A stretch of 64,000 nt of DNA from CAWDXG01 sp963822115 (GTDB taxonomy: Bacteria; Myxococcota_A; Polyangia; Polyangiales; Polyangiaceae). The translations under genes and the position numbers were made by a program. Shown here piece by piece: positions 42,852-52,351 of the stretch. Within the stretch, counting starts at the first letter, position 1. Each line of letters opens with the position of its first letter. The stretch is taken from positions 496,001 to 560,000 of the forward strand of contig CAWGGM010000008.1 of NCBI GenBank assembly GCA_963822115.1. Reading direction: 5' to 3'. The notes under the pieces are model-generated. The model saw only the letters and a program-made list of their open reading frames with translations, ran no database searches and had not been told where the DNA came from.

Positions 42852-45800
42852 TGATCACCCGGTCACCCGCGCCGCGACCGAACGTCTCGGGGTCGTACAT
42901 CTCCTCGGCCTTCGGCGGCGGCACCACGAAGGTGCCGGGGGTCGTGGCGCGTGCAACGTACGAGTAGCTGTACACGCCGCCGTACAGCAGCGACGCGAAC
43001 GCCTCGACGCGTTCGTCGCGCATGTTCTGGTGCTCGTACCATGCGCTCGACCACCACCACGGCCGCCCGCGCTTGAGGCTCTTCGGATCGCGCGGAATGG
43101 TGCCGGTCATGGAAAGCGACGGATTGAGCGGCTCGAAACCGGCGGGAATCGGGTCGACCAGCGCGACGTGATAGCGCCGCGCCGGCGCCACCATCTCCAG
43201 GCGCACCCGCACCAGCGCGCCCAGCTTGACGTGCCAGACGCCGTTCTTGTCGCGCGTCACGTCGCCCGGCGAGTCCGCACCCTCGTAGTTGCGGCTGACC
43301 GCGAAGCCGGCTTCGTACGGCGGGGGGCGGAGGTTCTTCGGCACGTACTGCATGCCGACGCGGTAGTAGAGGCGGCCCGCGCCCTGCTTGGCGATGGTGA
43401 CGTTCTGCGTGCCGTGCATCTCCGCCAGCGTGGAAAGCGGGATCTCGACTCGCTTGCGGTCGACGCTGCGGCCCTTGAACGGGTGCTCGGCGGCCAGTCG
43501 ATCGCCGAGCCAGGCGCGCGCCACGAAATCCGGCGTGATCTTCTCGTACTTGTTGAAGTAGCGGTCGAGCCCGAGCAAGACGAACACGTTCTCCTGCGTG
43601 TTCAGCCAGTGGCCGCGCTTGCGGTGGGCGAGCAGACCCGAGGCGATCTTCGGAATCACGTCGTCGTCCGGGCGATCGTCGATCATCGCCTCGAGCAGGA
43701 TGCCGTCGGTCTTGCGGCTGGAGTCGAGCGTGACGTGGGCCTCGTCGCTCACCGACGTGACGAAGTGCGCCTTGCCCGCCGTCTCGGCGATGCGATTGTC
43801 GAGGTAACGACGAATCGCGTCGCGCTGGCCGGTCGCCTGCGGGTCCTTGCTGAACGTGGGCAGGAGGAAGCCCAGCGCGTCCATCGACAAGCCTTTCGGG
43901 CTGCCCGCTTCGTGGTACAGCTCGCGCGCCTCGCGCTCCACCTTGTCGCCGGCCCGCGCGCGCACGAAAAGCGAGTACGCGCGCACGGTGCGGCGGGCGC
44001 TCTCCGGGTACCAGGGCGGGAAGTGGTGCTTGATGTTGCGCAGGTAGCGCAGGCCGCCGCCGAGCAACCGCCCCGGCACCTTGAAGCCCTTCTCCCTGGC
44101 GCGTACCAGCGCGTGGGTGACGTGCACGCTGACGAACGGATCGGGCGTGCGATCGCGACGCCACCAGTCCCAGCCGCCACTCCAGTTCTGACGCTGGGCG
44201 AGCTTCTTCTCGTCCTGGGCGATGCTCGCAATCAGCACGCGCTTGGGCGGCAGTCCCGGCGCCGAGAACGCGCCCAGCACATCCTTGAGCGCCGCAATGG
44301 CGAGCATGCGCGAGGCGATCTGCTCGTTGCAGTCGAACGGATAGTGCACCAGGTACAGGACGGCATCGCTCAAGCCGGCGAGCGCGGTGGACGAGGTGGT
44401 GATCGACAGATCGCCGACCTCCGTGTACACGCCGCGCGGCATCTTCACCGGCTGGGCCACGGCGCCCTGGTCGATCTGGCCGTAGGTCGCGAACGCCTCG
44501 GTCGTCGCCGGCGTCCACACGGGCAGCTCGATCTCGCTGGCGTCGTTGCCAGCGCGCGACACGGCGCCGATCTGGAAGCGCGCCGTGCCAGGCTCGCCGG
44601 CGGCGCTGGGGAAGCGCACCTCCACGCGGTCGTTCGCCGGCAGCTGCACGCGCAACGCAGCGGGTCCCGTCACCTGCGCGTTGTCCGCGCGGACGGCGAC
44701 CTCGGCGGTGAGCGCATGCGCGGTCTGGTTCTGGAGCACGACGGGCAGCTCGAAGCGATCGCCGAAGTTGAGGAAACGCGGCGCGGAAGGCCGCACCATC
44801 AGCGGCAAGCGCGCCGTGATGTCGCTCTCACCCTTGCCGAAGCGCTTGTCGCCGGCGCTGGCTACCGCGACCACGCGGTAGCGCGTCAGGTTGTCCGGCA
44901 GCTTCACGACCGTGCTCGCGCGGCCGCGCGAGTCGGTGGTCAAGCGCGGCACGAACGCCGCCAGGGCGTTGAAGTTCGTGCGCATCGTCAGCGGCGTGGT
45001 GTCCTCGCCCTTCTTTTTCGCGCTCTTCAGCCTGTCGGGGCTGGGCTCGGCTGCCGGTGTGCTGGCCGAGGGCTTCGGCATCGGCTTCATCTCGGGGGCG
45101 GCGGACCGGCGCGCCACGTGCCCCTCGCCCCTGCCGTAGCCGACACCGTCCGCGAAGGTTGTCTTCGCCGGCGCCTGGTTCTTCGCCCTGAGCTGGAAGC
45201 GCGCGGTATCCGGGCGCATCAGCGCGATGCGGAGGCGCGTCTCATAGTCTTCCACGCCACCGCCGCGCGACGGATAGAAGACGGCAAGAGGGTCGGGGTA
45301 GTCGTAGCCCGCCAGCGCGAGCACCGACTCGTCCACCGCGAGCAACGCGACCGCGGCGCCGGCCACGGGATGTCCGGACGCGTCGCGCACCACGACACCG
45401 ATGCGCGTGGAGCCGCCAGGCGATAGCGCCTTGTTCTGGGGCATGACCCTGATGTCGAGCGAGCGGTCCGTCGGGGGCACGCGGAGCGTGGTCTGTCCGG
45501 ACGCGGCCGCAGGACGCTTGGGCAACGATGGATCGGGCTCGCCGTTTTCGCCGTCGCGCACGCGCTCGCCGAGCAGATCAACACGCGCCACCACGTCCGG
45601 GAGCCACGCCGGGTCCAGCTTGACCTTCAGCGTGTCCGTCTTCTTGTCCAGATGGAAGCGCCTGAGCTTGACCAGGCCGCCGCGGCGCAGCGTGAGCACG
45701 CCCTCGGCCGGCGCGAACGGCGCGGCCACCAGTAGCTCTGCCGTGGCGCCGCCGGCGTACTGTTTCTTGTCGGGCACCAGCTCGACGCGGTCACGCTGGA

Positions 45801-48800
45801 CATTCGGGTTTTCGGGTGGATCCGCACCCAGCACCCACAGCTCGATCCGGGTCTGGCTCGGGCGCCCGTGCTGGTCCTTGACGATCGCGGTCACGCGGTG
45901 GAGCCCGCCGCCGTGGGTCGGCAGGCTGCAGCGCACGGCGCTCCCGGCGCTCGTCACGTCGCAGTGCTCGGTGTCCTTCTCGTGCTCGACGGCTTTTCTG
46001 CCGCGGTAGGTCGTCTCGATGCGCGACATCGTGATCGCGACGGGGCGGTCCTTGACGAGCTTGCCGTCGATGTCCGTCACGATCACGTCGAGCTGGGCGT
46101 TCTGCCCCGTGTGCAAGAGCTGGCTCTGCGAGCGCAGCCCGACCGTGACGCTGGCGGGGTGGACCAGCAGGCTGGTACGCGCTGCCCAGGTCTGGCGGTT
46201 CACGTCCGTCACGTTGGCGGCCAGGTCGATCTTCCGTGGATACGCCGGGTCGAGCGCGTCGAAGTCGATACGCAGCCGGTGGCGGCCGTTCGCGTCGGTC
46301 TTCGACTTCCAGGTCGCGGTCGCGCGGCGTGCCTGCTTGTCGCTGCCGCCCCACCACCACCAGTGCTGGGGCTTGCCGAAGTGGTAGCCCTCGTGGTTCG
46401 GGGGCGAGAACGCGGCGTCCTGGGCCGTCACGTGCCAGGTGGTTTCCGCGCCGCCCAGACCCCCACCCGCAAAGTACGTGGCCGCGACCGTGGCCAGCGC
46501 GTGCTTGCCGACGAAGTGCGGGCCCTGGCTGACCTGCGCGTTGACCTCGAATTCCGGACGCCGGAACTCCTGGATCATGAAGCTGTGGAAGCCGCGGCTG
46601 CCGTCGGGCCCGGAGAAGCGGATGTTGCCGCTACCGAGATTCGCGTTGTCGGGCAGCTTGAACGACAGGGTGAACGCGTCGCTGTCGTCGAGCGAGGCGC
46701 TGCCCTTGGCGATCTCGGCTCCACGCGGATCGCGTACCGAGTACTGGACCGGGCCACGAGCGCGGATCCGCATGACGTCGCCGTGGGGACCGCCGGTAAG
46801 GCGGCGCACCCAGCCCTTGACGTGGACCGTCTCGCCGGGCTTGTACAGATGACGGTCGTCGAACACGAACCAGCGCGTGACCTCGCTCCTGGAACGCGCC
46901 TCGAACGTGCCGGAGTCGAGCATACCCAGCACGCACACGCGATCGCCTTGGTGCGTAGCGATCAGCGAGTCGCCCCGCAGTCCAAGCGGCAGACGCGCGA
47001 TGCCATCCTGTCCGGTCGTGCCGCTCGCAGCGCCCGGGATCGACACGGTCGCACCGGCTACGGCCTTGCCTGTCTGCAGATCCGTCACCCAGGCGTCGAC
47101 GCTCTTGCCGTCCTTGAACGCCGTCAGTCCGAGCTTCGTCACCTGCAGCCAGGCGCGCACCCACTGGCGCTCGCGGTACTCCCAGCGATTGCGTGGCCTG
47201 GGCTGGTTTGGCGGCTCGACGATGGCGATGACCTGGCCGATGCCCTTGTTCAGCGCCGGTCCAAGATCGATGCGCGTCTGCACCAGCGAGTCGCGCTCGC
47301 CCTTCGGGTGGACGTAGCGCGTCGCGACCAGGTGCCCCGGCGGCCTGGTGACGCGGCCGTCGTAGTCCCACGCCTGACGGAACTTGACGTAGGCGTCCCA
47401 GTCCTTGGGCTGCACCGCGTACAGCCGCACCTTCAGCGTCTTCCGGTTGACGCTGTACACGTCGAGCTTCGCGTCCGCCGCGGGATCGAGCACCAGCATG
47501 TCGCGCTGCTCGGGGAACAGCATCGGCTCCGCTTCCCCGACATGGATCTTCCCCTCGGCCGGCTGCTGGAGCGTCTGGCCGAAGACATCGCGGATCTCCG
47601 GCGACAGCGCGATCTTGTAGTGCGTGCGTCCCTTGCTCTGGCCACGCACGGTCAGGTACCGGCCGCTCACGTCCACGTGCAGGCCCGCGAGCGGCGGCTC
47701 GACGCTGACCATCTTCGTGTTGAAGCTGTCCGCGTCGATCTCGTTCGACAGACGGACCGACCAGGGTGCGAGCGGCGGACAGCTGTCGGACCAGCCGCAA
47801 TGCGTAGCCTCGAGCTTCAGCGGTCCGTGGACGCGGAACGTCCTGCGCTGATCGTGTTCGGTCGGCAGCGGGCCCTCGGCGCTCGGCGCCCCCTTCTCGA
47901 GCACCAGCGCCACCGTCGAGCCCTTCGGCAGATCCTCGGTGGGCTTGATGGCAATCCAGCGGTGCGGCTCTGCCCGCGCCACCAGAGGTCGCACGTTGTC
48001 GTCCTTGGCGATCTCGTCCTCGCTCGCCGCCCGGAACGGATGGCTCTCGCTTCCGGTACGGAGCGCGATGTGCGACAAGAGCGCGCTCTCGTCGATGCGC
48101 TGGTTGAACTCGGCGAAGACGACCGGTCTGAGCTCCACCGGCGAGCCGTAGCTTTCCGGGTACGCGTCCTTGATCGCCAGCGCCGGCGTCTTGAACGACC
48201 AGTCGATGGCGTGAGCCAGCGTGTGCCCCGACGCGGCGCGCGTGCCGTCCGGCACCCCCACGACGTAGCGCGTGGCTGCGGGAAAGCGCTCGCCCTTGGG
48301 TTCGAAGAACAGCGTCTGCGTGCCGACCCAGCGCCACTTGCCTGGAGGCTGGGGCGACAGCTGCACCGGCACGTCCTTCTGCGCGAGCTCGCCGAGGCTG
48401 GTGACGGCGACCATCGGCTCCGAGAACGTGATCGACAGGTTCGGCGCGACGCGCACGGCGCCCTCCGGCGCGTGGCGGACCACCGATAGCGCGCGGGCGG
48501 TGGTCGCCGCCGGCGCCGGGCCGGCGCTGACCGCCGGTGGGAAGGAGGTCTTCAGCGTCTCGCCTGGTCGCGGCGCCGGAATCGACTTGGCCCGCAGCGC
48601 TACGGTCTTCTTCTGGGCGGACTTCTTGAATGCGGGCAGGCGCGCGATCACACGCGCCGCGTCCTTGGCGCCGAGCGGCGTCGCGCGAACGAGCGGCGCA
48701 CCGGAGGCGCGTTCGGGCTCGGCGTTGCTCAGCCGGAAACCAAGCCCCGACTTCGACTCACGCCACACCACCTTCTCGGCCTTCTTCGCGGCCACGGGCG

Positions 48801-48894
48801 GCGCCGGCTTCGGAGGCGGCTTGGGCGGCGGCGCGCCCGGACAACCCACAGCCAGCACCGCCAGCGCCAGCACCCACCATCTCGCAGCGTGCAT
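42844..48894 (-). CDS. Alpha-2-macroglobulin family lipoprotein with thioester motif
   Basis: 2016 residues from ATG 48894 behind GAGGAGG. The signal peptide ends in the lipobox AVLAVGC, followed by a Pro/Lys-rich linker (PPPKPPPKPAPP). MG-type macroglobulin beta-domains span most of the length (for example YKPGETVHVKGWVRRL and LTRYRVVAVASAGDKRFG). A thioester CNEQ (Cys1522, in YPFDCNEQIASRML) is retained, then a helical TED domain and a C-terminal receptor-like domain. Bacterial homologues trap attacking proteases in the periplasm. E. coli pairs this gene with a penicillin-binding protein 1C gene; none is adjacent here. Confidence 0.93.
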   Translation of the reverse strand: MHAARWWVLALAVLAVGCPGAPPPKPPPKPAPPVAAKKAEKVVWRESKSGLGFRLSNAEPERASGAPLVRATPLGAKDAARVIARLPAFKKSAQKKTVALRAKSIPAPRPGETLKTSFPPAVSAGPAPAATTARALSVVRHAPEGAVRVAPNLSITFSEPMVAVTSLGELAQKDVPVQLSPQPPGKWRWVGTQTLFFEPKGERFPAATRYVVGVPDGTRAASGHTLAHAIDWSFKTPALAIKDAYPESYGSPVELRPVVFAEFNQRIDESALLSHIALRTGSESHPFRAASEDEIAKDDNVRPLVARAEPHRWIAIKPTEDLPKGSTVALVLEKGAPSAEGPLPTEHDQRRTFRVHGPLKLEATHCGWSDSCPPLAPWSVRLSNEIDADSFNTKMVSVEPPLAGLHVDVSGRYLTVRGQSKGRTHYKIALSPEIRDVFGQTLQQPAEGKIHVGEAEPMLFPEQRDMLVLDPAADAKLDVYSVNRKTLKVRLYAVQPKDWDAYVKFRQAWDYDGRVTRPPGHLVATRYVHPKGERDSLVQTRIDLGPALNKGIGQVIAIVEPPNQPRPRNRWEYRERQWVRAWLQVTKLGLTAFKDGKSVDAWVTDLQTGKAVAGATVSIPGAASGTTGQDGIARLPLGLRGDSLIATHQGDRVCVLGMLDSGTFEARSRSEVTRWFVFDDRHLYKPGETVHVKGWVRRLTGGPHGDVMRIRARGPVQYSVRDPRGAEIAKGSASLDDSDAFTLSFKLPDNANLGSGNIRFSGPDGSRGFHSFMIQEFRRPEFEVNAQVSQGPHFVGKHALATVAATYFAGGGLGGAETTWHVTAQDAAFSPPNHEGYHFGKPQHWWWWGGSDKQARRATATWKSKTDANGRHRLRIDFDALDPAYPRKIDLAANVTDVNRQTWAARTSLLVHPASVTVGLRSQSQLLHTGQNAQLDVIVTDIDGKLVKDRPVAITMSRIETTYRGRKAVEHEKDTEHCDVTSAGSAVRCSLPTHGGGLHRVTAIVKDQHGRPSQTRIELWVLGADPPENPNVQRDRVELVPDKKQYAGGATAELLVAAPFAPAEGVLTLRRGGLVKLRRFHLDKKTDTLKVKLDPAWLPDVVARVDLLGERVRDGENGEPDPSLPKRPAAASGQTTLRVPPTDRSLDIRVMPQNKALSPGGSTRIGVVVRDASGHPVAGAAVALLAVDESVLALAGYDYPDPLAVFYPSRGGGVEDYETRLRIALMRPDTARFQLRAKNQAPAKTTFADGVGYGRGEGHVARRSAAPEMKPMPKPSASTPAAEPSPDRLKSAKKKGEDTTPLTMRTNFNALAAFVPRLTTDSRGRASTVVKLPDNLTRYRVVAVASAGDKRFGKGESDITARLPLMVRPSAPRFLNFGDRFELPVVLQNQTAHALTAEVAVRADNAQVTGPAALRVQLPANDRVEVRFPSAAGEPGTARFQIGAVSRAGNDASEIELPVWTPATTEAFATYGQIDQGAVAQPVKMPRGVYTEVGDLSITTSSTALAGLSDAVLYLVHYPFDCNEQIASRMLAIAALKDVLGAFSAPGLPPKRVLIASIAQDEKKLAQRQNWSGGWDWWRRDRTPDPFVSVHVTHALVRAREKGFKVPGRLLGGGLRYLRNIKHHFPPWYPESARRTVRAYSLFVRARAGDKVEREARELYHEAGSPKGLSMDALGFLLPTFSKDPQATGQRDAIRRYLDNRIAETAGKAHFVTSVSDEAHVTLDSSRKTDGILLEAMIDDRPDDDVIPKIASGLLAHRKRGHWLNTQENVFVLLGLDRYFNKYEKITPDFVARAWLGDRLAAEHPFKGRSVDRKRVEIPLSTLAEMHGTQNVTIAKQGAGRLYYRVGMQYVPKNLRPPPYEAGFAVSRNYEGADSPGDVTRDKNGVWHVKLGALVRVRLEMVAPARRYHVALVDPIPAGFEPLNPSLSMTGTIPRDPKSLKRGRPWWWSSAWYEHQNMRDERVEAFASLLYGGVYSYSYVARATTPGTFVVPPPKAEEMYDPETFGRGAGDRVIIK

Positions 48895-49161
48895 CGATTC
48901 CTCCTCGCCCGGACCCGACCCTACCACCGGCGGGAGCGCGGCCGCCTGATGGACGTTCGGTGTGCCGGAAGGATCTGGCCGGGCAGCATTTTCCGGAAAG
49001 CTCATCCGTCTCGGGCCCCGGCTACCTCAATCCACGCAGATGCACGGCGCGCGTTGCCGTCGCGGTCGTTCAGCGCTCTTGAATGTGAGCGGCCCAGACA
49101 CTCGACGTCGGATGGTATTCAATGCTTTGTGGCCCGAAAGCGCGGTGATAGCGTCCACGCT

Positions 49162-50463
49162 GTGAAAACCTCGCTCCTGGGCTCGGTCGCCCTTTCGGCA
49201 CTCGTTCTCGCCGCTTGCAGCAGCTCCCCCAGCTCGAACGGAACGAGCCATGGAGGCGCAGGCGGAGTCGCTGGTGCTGCCGGCGCAGCGGGCTTCGGCG
49301 GGCTGGGCGGCGCAGGCGGCCTGGCAGGCGCAGGTGGCCAGGCGGGCGCCGGCGGCAGCGGCGGCTTCAACCCCGCAGCACACGACCCGGCGCCGGTGCT
49401 CCAGAATCTCGGCGGGCCCGTGCTCAGCACGCCCCAGGCGATGTCCATCACCTACCAGGACGACACCAACGCGACGGACATCGACGCGCTCATCAACCAG
49501 ATCGGCGCAACCTCGTACTGGAGCGACACCACGAAGGAGTACGGCGTCGGACAGCTGGTTGCAGCGGCGCCGGTGCACCTCTCCGTCCAGTCGCCGGCCA
49601 CGGTCGACAACAACACCATCCCCGACCTGCTCAACCAGCATCTGTCGGGGACGAACCCGGACTGGGGCGCGCCGGATCCGAACACCATCTACGTCGTCAC
49701 CTTTCCCGCGACCAGCGGCGGCGACTGCTGCAACCAGTACTCGGGCTACCACAGCGAGCAGACCATCAACGGCGTGACGGTCCCGTACGCGGTCGCGTGC
49801 ACCTGCCCCTCCGGCTCGGGCAGCGGCCTCAAGGACGCGACGGTGACAATCAGCCACGAGCTGGTCGAGGCGACAACGGATCCGTTCGTGCAGAGCAACC
49901 CGGCGTATCTGCAGCCCGACAACGATCACATGGTCTGGACGGCGGCAACGGACGGCGAGGCCACCGATCTGTGCACGCTCAACGCCGACGCGAACATCGT
50001 GCTGCCCGGCCTGGGCTACACCGTGCAGCGCAGCTGGTCGAACAAGGCCGCGCAGGCGGGGATGAACCCCTGCGTTCCGTCCACCAGCTTCGAGCCGTAC
50101 TTCAACAGCGTGCCGGTCTTGACCGACTCGTTCGTCCTGAGTGATGGCCTGGGCAACACCGGCACGACCAAGGGCGTGAAGATCCCGGTCGGACAGAGCA
50201 AGACGATCGACGTGCAGCTGTTCAGCGATGCCCCCACCAGCGGACCGTGGCAGGTCACCGCGCAGGACTTCAACGTGGTCGTCAACCAGGGCTCGCCGAA
50301 CCTCCAGCTCTCGCTGGACAAGAGCTCCGGCTCCAACGGCGACGTCCTGCACCTGACCATCAAGGTGCTGAACGCGAACCAGAAGCTGAACGGCGAAGGC
50401 TTCGTGCTGACGTCGACGCTGAACGGCCAGAGCAACGTCTGGGTGGGCGCGGTCGGCAACTAG
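49162..50463 (+). CDS. Secreted lipoprotein with HELVE(A)TTDP metallopeptidase-like motif
   Basis: 433 residues from GTG 49162. The lipobox is SALVLAAC, followed by a Gly/Ala tether (GGAGGVAGAAGAAGFGGLGG). The mature part has PQAMSITYQDDTNATDID, a cysteine pair in GDCCNQYSGYHSEQ, a CTCPSG segment, and TISHELVEATTDPF. That last segment resembles a zinc-binding helix found in a poorly characterised secreted family. HExxE is not a standard HExxH, so peptidase activity is unproven. A beta-rich C-terminal domain follows. It is probably extracellular. Confidence 0.75.
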   Translation: MKTSLLGSVALSALVLAACSSSPSSNGTSHGGAGGVAGAAGAAGFGGLGGAGGLAGAGGQAGAGGSGGFNPAAHDPAPVLQNLGGPVLSTPQAMSITYQDDTNATDIDALINQIGATSYWSDTTKEYGVGQLVAAAPVHLSVQSPATVDNNTIPDLLNQHLSGTNPDWGAPDPNTIYVVTFPATSGGDCCNQYSGYHSEQTINGVTVPYAVACTCPSGSGSGLKDATVTISHELVEATTDPFVQSNPAYLQPDNDHMVWTAATDGEATDLCTLNADANIVLPGLGYTVQRSWSNKAAQAGMNPCVPSTSFEPYFNSVPVLTDSFVLSDGLGNTGTTKGVKIPVGQSKTIDVQLFSDAPTSGPWQVTAQDFNVVVNQGSPNLQLSLDKSSGSNGDVLHLTIKVLNANQKLNGEGFVLTSTLNGQSNVWVGAVGN

Positions 50464-50475
50464 AGCGCCGGTGCG

Positions 50476-50604
50476 CTACTTCTTCTTCCCGCTCCGGCTT
50501 TCGACGACGTACCGGATGCTGTACGAAATCCCGTACACGAACAGCGCCAGCACCGCGTAGGCGGGCAGCGGATGCTGATGGAAGAGGCTGGCAAATGCGT
50601 CCAC
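50476..50604 (-). CDS. Small single-helix membrane protein (42 aa)
   Basis: From a GTG at 50604 a frame encodes DAFASLFHQHPLPAYAVLAL, continuing FVYGISYSIRYVVESRSGKKK to a TAG at 50476-50478. One clear transmembrane helix and a basic tail give a typical small inner-membrane peptide. It lies between the HELVE lipoprotein (convergent) and darP on the same strand, 107 nt downstream of darP. It is too short to identify. Confidence 0.5.
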   Translation of the reverse strand: MDAFASLFHQHPLPAYAVLALFVYGISYSIRYVVESRSGKKK

Positions 50605-50710
50605 GGCGACCCCGGACCATCCGACCCGGAATCGACTCGCGTGTCAACCTGGGTCCGGTTTTCACCCGCATGCCGGGTGCGGGCCAACCACGCGCCGGCG
50701 CACAGGCGTC

Positions 50711-51238
50711 TCAACGCGTCATCAGCGATCGCAACGCGCCGGCAAGCTTGTCCTCGGCGCGTTTGCGACGGGTGGGCGCGTCGGCCTGTGCGTTGCGGAT
50801 GAGCTGGCGCAGGTGCCGGCGGTCGGCATGGGGATGCTCGGCGATAAAAGCCTCGAGCTCGTGCGTGCCGCCGCCGACCAGCCGCACCACCCACTGTCGC
50901 TCGACGCCCGCGTCGCTCGCTACCAGCACCGTGCCGTGCTCGACAAGACTGTCGAGCCGCACGCGGACCGCAGGCCAGTCCGCATCGCGCAGCGCGCTGC
51001 GGACGACACGCAGCTGTCGGTTTCTGGCGATGTGGCTCTTGATGGCCCGCGTCTCGCGCACCGCGTCCAGGGTGTCTTCCGGCAGCTCGAGCTGTTCGAG
51101 CTTCTTGTCGGCCAGCTCCACGAGCTCCCTGGCGAGCCGTGCCAGAGCGTCCTCGCGCGTCTTCCGGGCCCGACGCTCCTCGGTGCGGGAACGCAGGTCG
51201 TCCTCGGAGGCTCCGACATCGTGCAGCTTGCGGGGCAT
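50711..51238 (-). CDS. darP: Ribosome biogenesis factor DarP (YjgA/DUF615)
   Basis: 175 residues, near the usual 180. Associates with late 50S subunit precursors and helps peptidyl-transferase-centre maturation. The start is ATG 51238 (MPRKLHDVGASEDDLRSRTE). Family features are LARELVELADKKLEQLELPE, TRAIKSHIARNRQLRVVRSA and FIAEHPHADRRHLRQLIRNA. An open frame runs 52 codons further upstream but lacks similarity. It is divergent from the universal stress protein gene. Confidence 0.9.
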   Translation of the reverse strand: MPRKLHDVGASEDDLRSRTEERRARKTREDALARLARELVELADKKLEQLELPEDTLDAVRETRAIKSHIARNRQLRVVRSALRDADWPAVRVRLDSLVEHGTVLVASDAGVERQWVVRLVGGGTHELEAFIAEHPHADRRHLRQLIRNAQADAPTRRKRAEDKLAGALRSLMTR

Positions 51239-51377
51239 CGGCCGACTGTCGCACGCAACGCGGCGGGCGCAAGACCGCAGCATTTGCGCACACCCGTAGC
51301 AGATTGCCTCGGATTTCCGGGCATCTGGCGGCTTCTGGAGGCGTTCGTCCGGCGCGGATCCTGCATCGACCTTTTGC

Positions 51378-52265
51378 ATGCAACCAAGACGCATCCTCGC
51401 CCCGGTGGACTTCTCCGATGACTCGACGACCGCCGCGCGCTTCGGGCTGGCTCTAGCCGAGCGCTACGGCGCGGCGTTGACGCTGTTTCACGTCGATCGG
51501 CTCCCGGCCTTCAGCGAGCGCATGGCCGAGCGCGTCGCCGCGGACGTGTGGGCCGAGTACGTGAAGGACCGCTCCAAGATCATACAGCAGCAGCTCGACG
51601 CGATGCTCCGGAGGCTCGGCGGCGGGCACATCGAGACCGCACTCGCTCGCGACGACATCGCCGTCGCGATCGCGGAACACGTCGCCGAGCACGGCGATGA
51701 TCTGGTGGTGATGGCACCGCACGGTGTCGGCTCGTCCACCCACTTCCTGCTGGGCAGCGTCACGTCGGACGTGGCGGCGAATGCCGCGTGCCCGGTGCTG
51801 GTCGCTCGCCAGTACAAGAAGCGGCTGCTGCCCGACGACGGCGCGTTCCGGCGGCTGCTCATCGCGGTGCCCGCCGACGGCATCGGCGAGGAGATGACGG
51901 GCTGGGCCCGGGTGCTCGCAGCGCCGGGTGCACACATCGAGCTGTTCCATACGTTCGAACCCGGGGACCCCGGACTGCCCTGGCCGGAGTTCATCGCCGA
52001 CGCGATCAAGAGTACGCGTGCGACGCTGAGGAACGACCTCGAGGGCACCGCCGAGCTGATGCGGAACGAAGGCTTCGAGGCCACCGTGCACGTGACGCGC
52101 GGCGACGCCGTGACGGAACTGCTCGACCGCATCCCCGACGAGGGTTTCGACGCTGTGCTGGTCGGACGGCGCTCGCCGCGCGGGCGAGCCGGTGTGCTCG
52201 GATCCGTCGCGCAACGGCTGTTGCGCCACGCGGAGATCCCCGTCGTGGTGACGCGCAGCCGCTGA
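51378..52265 (+). CDS. Tandem universal stress protein (two UspA domains)
   Basis: 295 residues. The first UspA domain (1-150) opens RILAPVDFSDDSTTAARFG and has the ATP-binding pattern APHGVGSSTHFLLGSVTSDV (G-x2-G-x9-G-S/T). The second (about 155-295) opens FRRLLIAVPADGIGEEMTGW and ends VLVGRRSPRGRAGVLGSVAQ, with an Arg-rich variant of the same pattern. Nucleotide binding is likely in the first domain and uncertain in the second. It is cytoplasmic. ATG 51378 is the start. Confidence 0.93.
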   Translation: MQPRRILAPVDFSDDSTTAARFGLALAERYGAALTLFHVDRLPAFSERMAERVAADVWAEYVKDRSKIIQQQLDAMLRRLGGGHIETALARDDIAVAIAEHVAEHGDDLVVMAPHGVGSSTHFLLGSVTSDVAANAACPVLVARQYKKRLLPDDGAFRRLLIAVPADGIGEEMTGWARVLAAPGAHIELFHTFEPGDPGLPWPEFIADAIKSTRATLRNDLEGTAELMRNEGFEATVHVTRGDAVTELLDRIPDEGFDAVLVGRRSPRGRAGVLGSVAQRLLRHAEIPVVVTRSR

Positions 52266-52351
52266 GTTTCCGGGCTCGAAGCGTTCCTCGAACGCCGCCT
52301 TCGCGGCGGGTGTACAATCCGGCGCTTGCCCGCGAGGAGGAGGCGAACGCG

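Noticed and set aside
42643..48489. Two long plus-strand open frames of about 870-930 codons antisense to the macroglobulin gene
   Set aside because: They are Arg/Ala/His-rich, lack domains and exist only because high GC suppresses stop codons opposite a real gene.
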